A DNA stretch of 64,000 nucleotides from Lepidurus packardi (taxonomy: Eukaryota; Arthropoda; Branchiopoda; Notostraca; Triopsidae), in the NCBI GenBank assembly GCA_023053545.1, contig JAKZAN010000004.1, positions 11,284,001 through 11,348,000 of the forward strand. The letters run 5' to 3'. Positions 58,836 through 64,000 of this stretch are shown piece by piece. The first letter of the stretch is position 1; every line of letters starts with the position of its first letter. Under the pieces are notes generated by a model. The model did not search any database. It worked only from the letters and a program-made list of their open reading frames with translations, and was not told the origin of the DNA. Position numbers and translations under genes: made by a program.

Positions 58836-59754
58836 TTTTGCAACTGGTTGCCCACTGAGGTGGGGAAAAGCCAACACAAGTGGCTTGTAAGGCTAACAGC
58901 ATGATCAGTGAAGGGAAGCAGCACATCCAACCGAACCTTGTGGAAGGATGAAGCGATGGAAGTTTGTCAGTTTGAAAGACAAGGGCAGCCCGCCAGAAGA
59001 AGTCAAGCTTTTGGGCCTCCTTGATGGCTTGGCCAGGTAAATTGAATTGAAAGTAGCAAGCTCAGGAAGCTGTGTGGGTTAAAAGGAGAGCGAAACAAGC
59101 CAAGTACCGAGTGAGGAGAGAGAGAGAAGAAACAAGAGGGAAAGAGCAACGGCGGCGAACAATTGGTGCTGCAAAATCGCCAAGTTCCAGCCAAAGTCAA
59201 AGTTTTGGGGAGCTAAGATGTGTGTGTATGTGTATGTGTGTGTGTGGGCACATGCCAAGCCCGAACGACTCATTTTAATTAGTTGCTTTAACTTTCTTGT
59301 TCACTGCAAAACCTCCTTCCAAGCCCTCTTCTTCCAAATCTTCTTTTCCTACTTTGGCCCCCCAAAAATAAAATAAAAAAAAAATCCCGTACTTGTCTTT
59401 CTTGTCTTATTTTTTTTTTGAAAAGGAAATAGTGGTAGCGCTTCTTATTATTGTCCTGTCGTGTGTTGGTGGCCGAGTCCGACAAACCTTAGTCTAATTT
59501 CTAATTTCTAATTTCTTTGGGTGTCCCCGCTGTTTGGGAATACGTTTGGCACGTATTCGTGAGGAAATCAGTACTTTCAAGTAGACTTGATGAAAACAAG
59601 TGCCCCCATTTCAGATTTCGCCCAAAGTAGAACCTTCCTTTGGGTGCAAAGGCAGTTTTCTTCCACTTTTGTGTGCAAAAGAAGGTTCTAATTTAGCCAA
59701 ATATGACTTTTCACTGGTGTTTGTATATTTGGTTTCTGTTAATTCCTTCACCTC

Positions 59755-60850
59755 AAGGTTTACATATATATGTAACTATATACATATATCTATATCAATA
59801 TACCTATATGTATCTATATACCTATATATCTATATACCTAAGTATCTATATATCTATGTATATATATTTACATATATAGGAAGTTTTAGGTATATAGAGA
59901 GCTAAAATGCAAAGAATGTTGATGGCGCTTATGCTGAAGCAATACCTATATAGCTATGTACCTATGTATCTATATATCTATATTTTCATATATATGTATC
60001 TATGTACATATATATCAAGTTTTAGGTATATATAGAGCTAAAACGCAAAGAATGTTGATGGCGCTTAGACTTGAAACACGCTTGAAGCAATACCTATGTA
60101 TCTATATACCTATGTATCTATATATCTATGTATCTATATTTACATATATATGTATCTATATGCATATATATCAAGTTCTAGGTATATATAGAGCTAAAAC
60201 GCAAAGAATGTTGATGTCACTTAGACTTGAATCAATACCTATATATTCCATACCTATGTATCCCTATATCTATGTATCTATATTTTCATATATATGTATT
60301 TATATTCATATATATGAAGTTTTAGGTATATATAGAGCTAAAACGCAAAGAATATTGATGGCGCTTAGACTTGAAGCAATCTTGAAGCAATACCTATATT
60401 ATATATACCTATGTATCTATATATATATGTATCTATATTTTCATATATATGTATCTATACATACATATGAAGTTTTAGGTATATATAGAGTTAAAACGCA
60501 AAGAATGTTGATGGCGCTTACGCTTGAAGCAATACCTATATATCTCTATACCTATGTATTTATATATCTATTTATCTAAATTTACATATATATGTATCTA
60601 TATACATATATATCAAGTTTTAGGTCTATATAAAGCTAAAACGCAAAGAATGTTGATGGCGCTTAGACTTGAAGCAAGCTTGAAGCAATACCTATATATC
60701 TATATACCTCTGTATCTATATTTCTATGTATCTAAATTTACATATATATGTATCTACATACATATATATCAAGTTTTAGGTCTATATAAAGCTAAAACGC
60801 AAAGAATGTTGATGGCGCTTAGACTTGAAGCAAACTTGAAGCAAGCTTGA
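59755..60850. repeat. Seven ~150 bp tandem units with TATATC stretches and a unique core
   Basis: Each unit has a TATATC/TATCTA microsatellite part and a conserved 60 bp core containing AAGTTTTAGGT, AGCTAAAACGCAAAGAATGT and TGATGGCGCTTAGACTTGAA. Cores lie near 59909, 60047, 60201, 60347, 60498, 60644 and 60799. Open frames of 207 and 108 codons run through several units as repeated YIYIPMYLYIY...RMLMALRLE, most likely a by-product of unit lengths often divisible by three. Confidence 0.92.
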
Positions 60851-60859
60851 AGTGTATTT

Positions 60860-62140
60860 ATGGTGAAGCTGTGATATACAATAACAGAGGTAGAGCGTGC
60901 ATAGGCGAATAATAATAATTCCTCAGCTTTTCCTGGGGATTTATGAACTCATAAATCACCTCGTCGCTTTTGCTAGGTGGGGTGATCGCATGCAAGCAAA
61001 AAGCCTTCAAGCATCCACCCACCGAAAAGTCCCTTGGCCTCTTCTCCTCTTTGGCCTGCGAAATAAACAACCTTTTGCATAAAGAAGCTGGGGAGTATAG
61101 CTGCTATAAATTTTTATTTTGGCCTCAACTGGAATTACGCTTTTGGGCTGTTTCTTGCGCTCTTCAAAACACAGCCAAAAACTTTTGTGCCGAGCCTAGC
61201 GAAAACTTGATGGATAGCCCTAATCGAACGGTTATATGCCGGAAAAACGCCTTTTTAAAAAAAAAAAAAAAAAAAAAATCTTACTTTATTTATTTTTTTG
61301 GGTGGAGGAATTTATGTACAAAGGGGGGAGTCTTGGTATCATATCCACGCCGGGTTACCTGGAAACTTATATTTTTCTTATTTTCCTTACTTCCCCGTAT
61401 GAATCTGTTGTGGAAACGACGAGGTTTCATGATGCAATCCGTTGTTAAGTATCAGATGGACGCTGGGCGCCCTATTATCCTTTCTGATCCGACTTTAGTT
61501 TTAGTTTTCAGTTTTGGGAGATATCAACTCCCCAATCCTGTCTGATAAAAACACGAGACTCGATAGAAATAACAAGAAAAAATAAAAAAAAATATTTATA
61601 AAAAATGAAGGAGGAACATGCCTACTAGAAGTATCCAATGTCACGTTGTAATTGGGATTACACATATTGTTGCGTACTACCTGGGCCCGGGGAGGCTTTG
61701 GGGGGGCGGAGGTTGAGGGGGTGGGATGGGCTCGCGAGTGAAGATATTACGTGTGTGCCAGTCCAAGTGACGTGACGAGGCACGTTGAAGAAGGGAAAGA
61801 CAAAAGGCTATCGAGCACCCACAGCCACCCCCCCCCCCCCCCAAACAGATATAGGACTTGTTGTTTGTTGTTGATTGTTGTGATGGAAGCGGAGGGCAGA
61901 CGCAAGGAAGGAGGAGGAGTTCCCTTGTTATCCCTAGAGGGAAACGGCATTTGTTGGGGAGGAAAACGCAAAGCAAACAAGGAAGCCGGAGGAGCGAACT
62001 CGCCGAAGAAAAGCGAGGACTCCGAGTCCTCAGGAAAATGAAAATGAAAAAAGGAGACACCTTTTGTCTAAATAAACAAGACGGAAAGCCGTTTTTTATT
62101 TATTGTATTTTTATTTCTTGGCTAAAAGCAAGTGTTGTTC
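60860..62140. other. Stretch without recognised gene
   Basis: 1.3 kb with A/T and C homopolymers (61257-61279 A, 61829-61842 C). Nothing coding recognised. Confidence 0.4.
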
Positions 62141-62145
62141 CTTCC

Positions 62146-62214
62146 CAAGATCCTCCCAAGATCCTCCCAAGATCCTCCCAAGGTCCTCCCAAGATCCTCC
62201 CAAGATCCTCCCAA
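62146..62214. repeat. 11-bp minisatellite ATCCTCCCAAG
   Basis: Six to seven consecutive units, one with GTCCTCCCAAG. Confidence 0.95.
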
Positions 62215-63597
62215 CCACCCATCCGCCCACGATTCTACCACCGCTTGTCTTTTGGACATTGGGGGGGAAGAAGGTCCATTGACACATGCCTAAATTTGGA
62301 TCGAACCGGGGCCTGCCAATCCCCCAAAATTCATGGTTGACAGACGTCTTTGGAGGTGCTTTGTCCGGCTGTCTCGTTTCGTTGTTTTCACTAGTCGAAA
62401 CTTGTCCTTTTTTTTGGAGTATTTGACTATTTTAGCGCGCATTATCCTAGAATAAAATAGAATAAATGCAAAAAACTGTTGGCCCACTTGGAGAAAATTC
62501 CGGGAAAAAACAACGCTCAATCCAAGTATTTTTTTTTTTGCTAGCATAGAAAGAGGGAGGAGTTATTCTCAGAAAAATAATGGCTTGGAGAATCACACTT
62601 TTTTGTAATTTTTTTTTTTTTATTTTTGCTTTTTTTTTAAATCTTTGCTTTAAGGACTAAAAGAAAGTTCGAGTTATCGAGTTGCTTTTTTAAGCTTAGA
62701 GGGCGCCACTGGATATTTCCCCCCGCGTTTGGATTCGTCTTGGGCTGCTGTGTTTAACGTGGATTTTTTCCATTAAAAAAATAAATAAAAATAAAAATAA
62801 AATAAAATAAGACTAGTCCATGGTGGTGGTGTTGATGCACCGAGTTCCCACACACATGGACACACACACACACAGCCAAAGTAGGCAAAGTAGACACAGT
62901 TCTACCCTACTTAGACCATACAGCTTTTCTACATTGCCCATGCTTTTGTCAGGTAAAAGATGCTTCCTTTGTCATTAGTCACCGCATAAGCCCGTCGACA
63001 GGTTCCAGATGGACCATTTTGCCGTTACACATCATTACTCTTTCTCTACTCCTTGAAAACTCGTAGAAGGATGCTCCGATCGCGCCCTCCTCCGAAAAGT
63101 CTTCTTCCAGCACACAGCGCTTCTCATTCTGGGATATCTCACCCATCTTTTCCCGTTCTAATGGAACCGCGTGTAGTAAGGAAAGCCGGGCATAGAAAAA
63201 CTTACCATTTATCAGATGCTAATACTCGGAATATAAGCAGTTGTAACCCGGGATTGCTCTTCTTCCACTGCAGCCCCTCCCTGCTTGAAAAAAAAAAACG
63301 AAGGAAAGTACAGTCGATCATCGCATCCATCACAGAAAACTGTATTTCTTAGCGGAAATGGAACGTTGAGTTAATTTTTTGGAAATATTTTCACATTTTC
63401 ACATGTTCACATTTTCATTATTGCACCATTGGATTGCCTTTCCTTGAGCTCCAATTCGTGTTCCTGTTGACGAGTTCCTGGGCCAGCTGAAGAGGGAGAT
63501 TTTGAAAAAGGGGGTGGTAGGAGGGTGCGGGGGGTGGTCGTGACGGGTCGAGACGGAAAGACTGGCATAACAACAACAGCAATCCACAACAACAACA
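62215..63597. other. Stretch without recognised gene
   Basis: 1.4 kb; (CA)n at 62864-62873 and an AAAATA run at 62775-62810. No gene recognised. Confidence 0.4.
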
Positions 63598-63742
63598 ATG
63601 AAAACAAGGTTATCGGCCAATAGAAGCGTCTTCTTCGCTTTTTTCGTTGTTGCCCCAGTTATCGACATCGAAAGCCCACTTAGACGCCAAACCTGGTCGG
63701 ACCTTTCAGAAGGAACTGAACTGAAGGTTACGTGTGTGTGGA
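63598..63742 (+). other. Candidate first exon of a secreted or Ig-type protein
   Basis: ATG at 63598 in a good context (CAACAATG) opens 48 codons with a hydrophobic signal-like stretch (SVFFAFFVVAPVI), then SEGTELKVTCVW, which resembles the B strand of an Ig domain with its cysteine, and a phase-1 donor A|GTAAGT at 63742/63743. Phase-1 exons are usual for Ig genes. No second exon is in the window, so this is only a suggestion. Confidence 0.25.
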
Positions 63743-64000
63743 GTAAGTTAGTATGTTTGTTACGCACTACTTCGGTTAACAGTCCCCGGTTCTCCCCGTC
63801 AACTCGCCTACACACACACAACAGACTCGCGGGCGCTTCATTAATAGCAGGAATTTTTGGGGTCAGGGGGGGTTGACTAACTCGTGGGGGGGGTGAAAGT
63901 TGTTGGCTGTTGTTCTTAGTGGCGGTGGTCCCAGGCTCGACTGAAACCCCACCATCACCTTATTTACGCCGACTAAACAAAAACAGCCTCGTAAACATGA

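Noticed and set aside
59956-60850. A repetitive 207-codon membrane-like protein
   Set aside because: It is the translation of a TATATC-rich satellite; unit spacing is not consistently a multiple of three, so the frame is not maintained.

Overview
The window is eukaryotic nuclear DNA, most likely from an arthropod and probably a small branchiopod crustacean such as a water flea (inference). Reasons: compact multi-exon genes with mostly 55-100 bp GT-AG introns; a Calypso (BAP1) protein of about 475 residues, close to the fly length; a fasciclin-3-type adhesion protein, a family known from arthropods; and a short interstitial run of TTAGG, the arthropod telomere unit. No prokaryotic or organellar features were seen. 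All exon models were read by eye from splice sites and frame continuity; no transcript or database evidence was available.

The left 43 kb is gene-dense. In order: KDM5 histone demethylase on the minus strand (10-9966, C-terminus beyond the window), with a 3.7 kb minisatellite of 20 bp units in one intron; CCDC77 on the plus strand (10822-12204), whose 3' end is duplicated around a 388 bp piece of a fasciclin-3-like gene (to 13562); synaptophysin on minus (13626-14675); ILVBL/HACL2 on plus (15324-18380) with a tRNA-Thr(AGU) in an intron; IMP4 on minus (18449-19721); two nearly identical fasciclin-3-like genes head to head (20390-21746 minus and 24482-25976 plus) with different C-terminal anchors; Calypso/BAP1 on minus (27386-29378); and a 20-exon PLC-like (PLCL/PRIP) gene on plus (31001-43452).

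The right 20 kb (43453-64000) holds no gene I can recognise. It is rich in homopolymers, G-rich tracts and local tandem arrays, with a fold-back element, a small transposase-like fragment, a TTAGG run and two weak candidate exons.

The genes are housekeeping, chromatin and synaptic/adhesion genes that share neighbourhood rather than an operon-like pathway. The most unusual structures are the nested minisatellite in KDM5, the mosaic CCDC77/fasciclin-3 rearrangement, the inverted fasciclin-3-like pair with divergent tails, a PLCL protein that keeps both catalytic histidines but lacks other catalytic residues, and several clean non-autonomous DNA transposons with intact target-site duplications.
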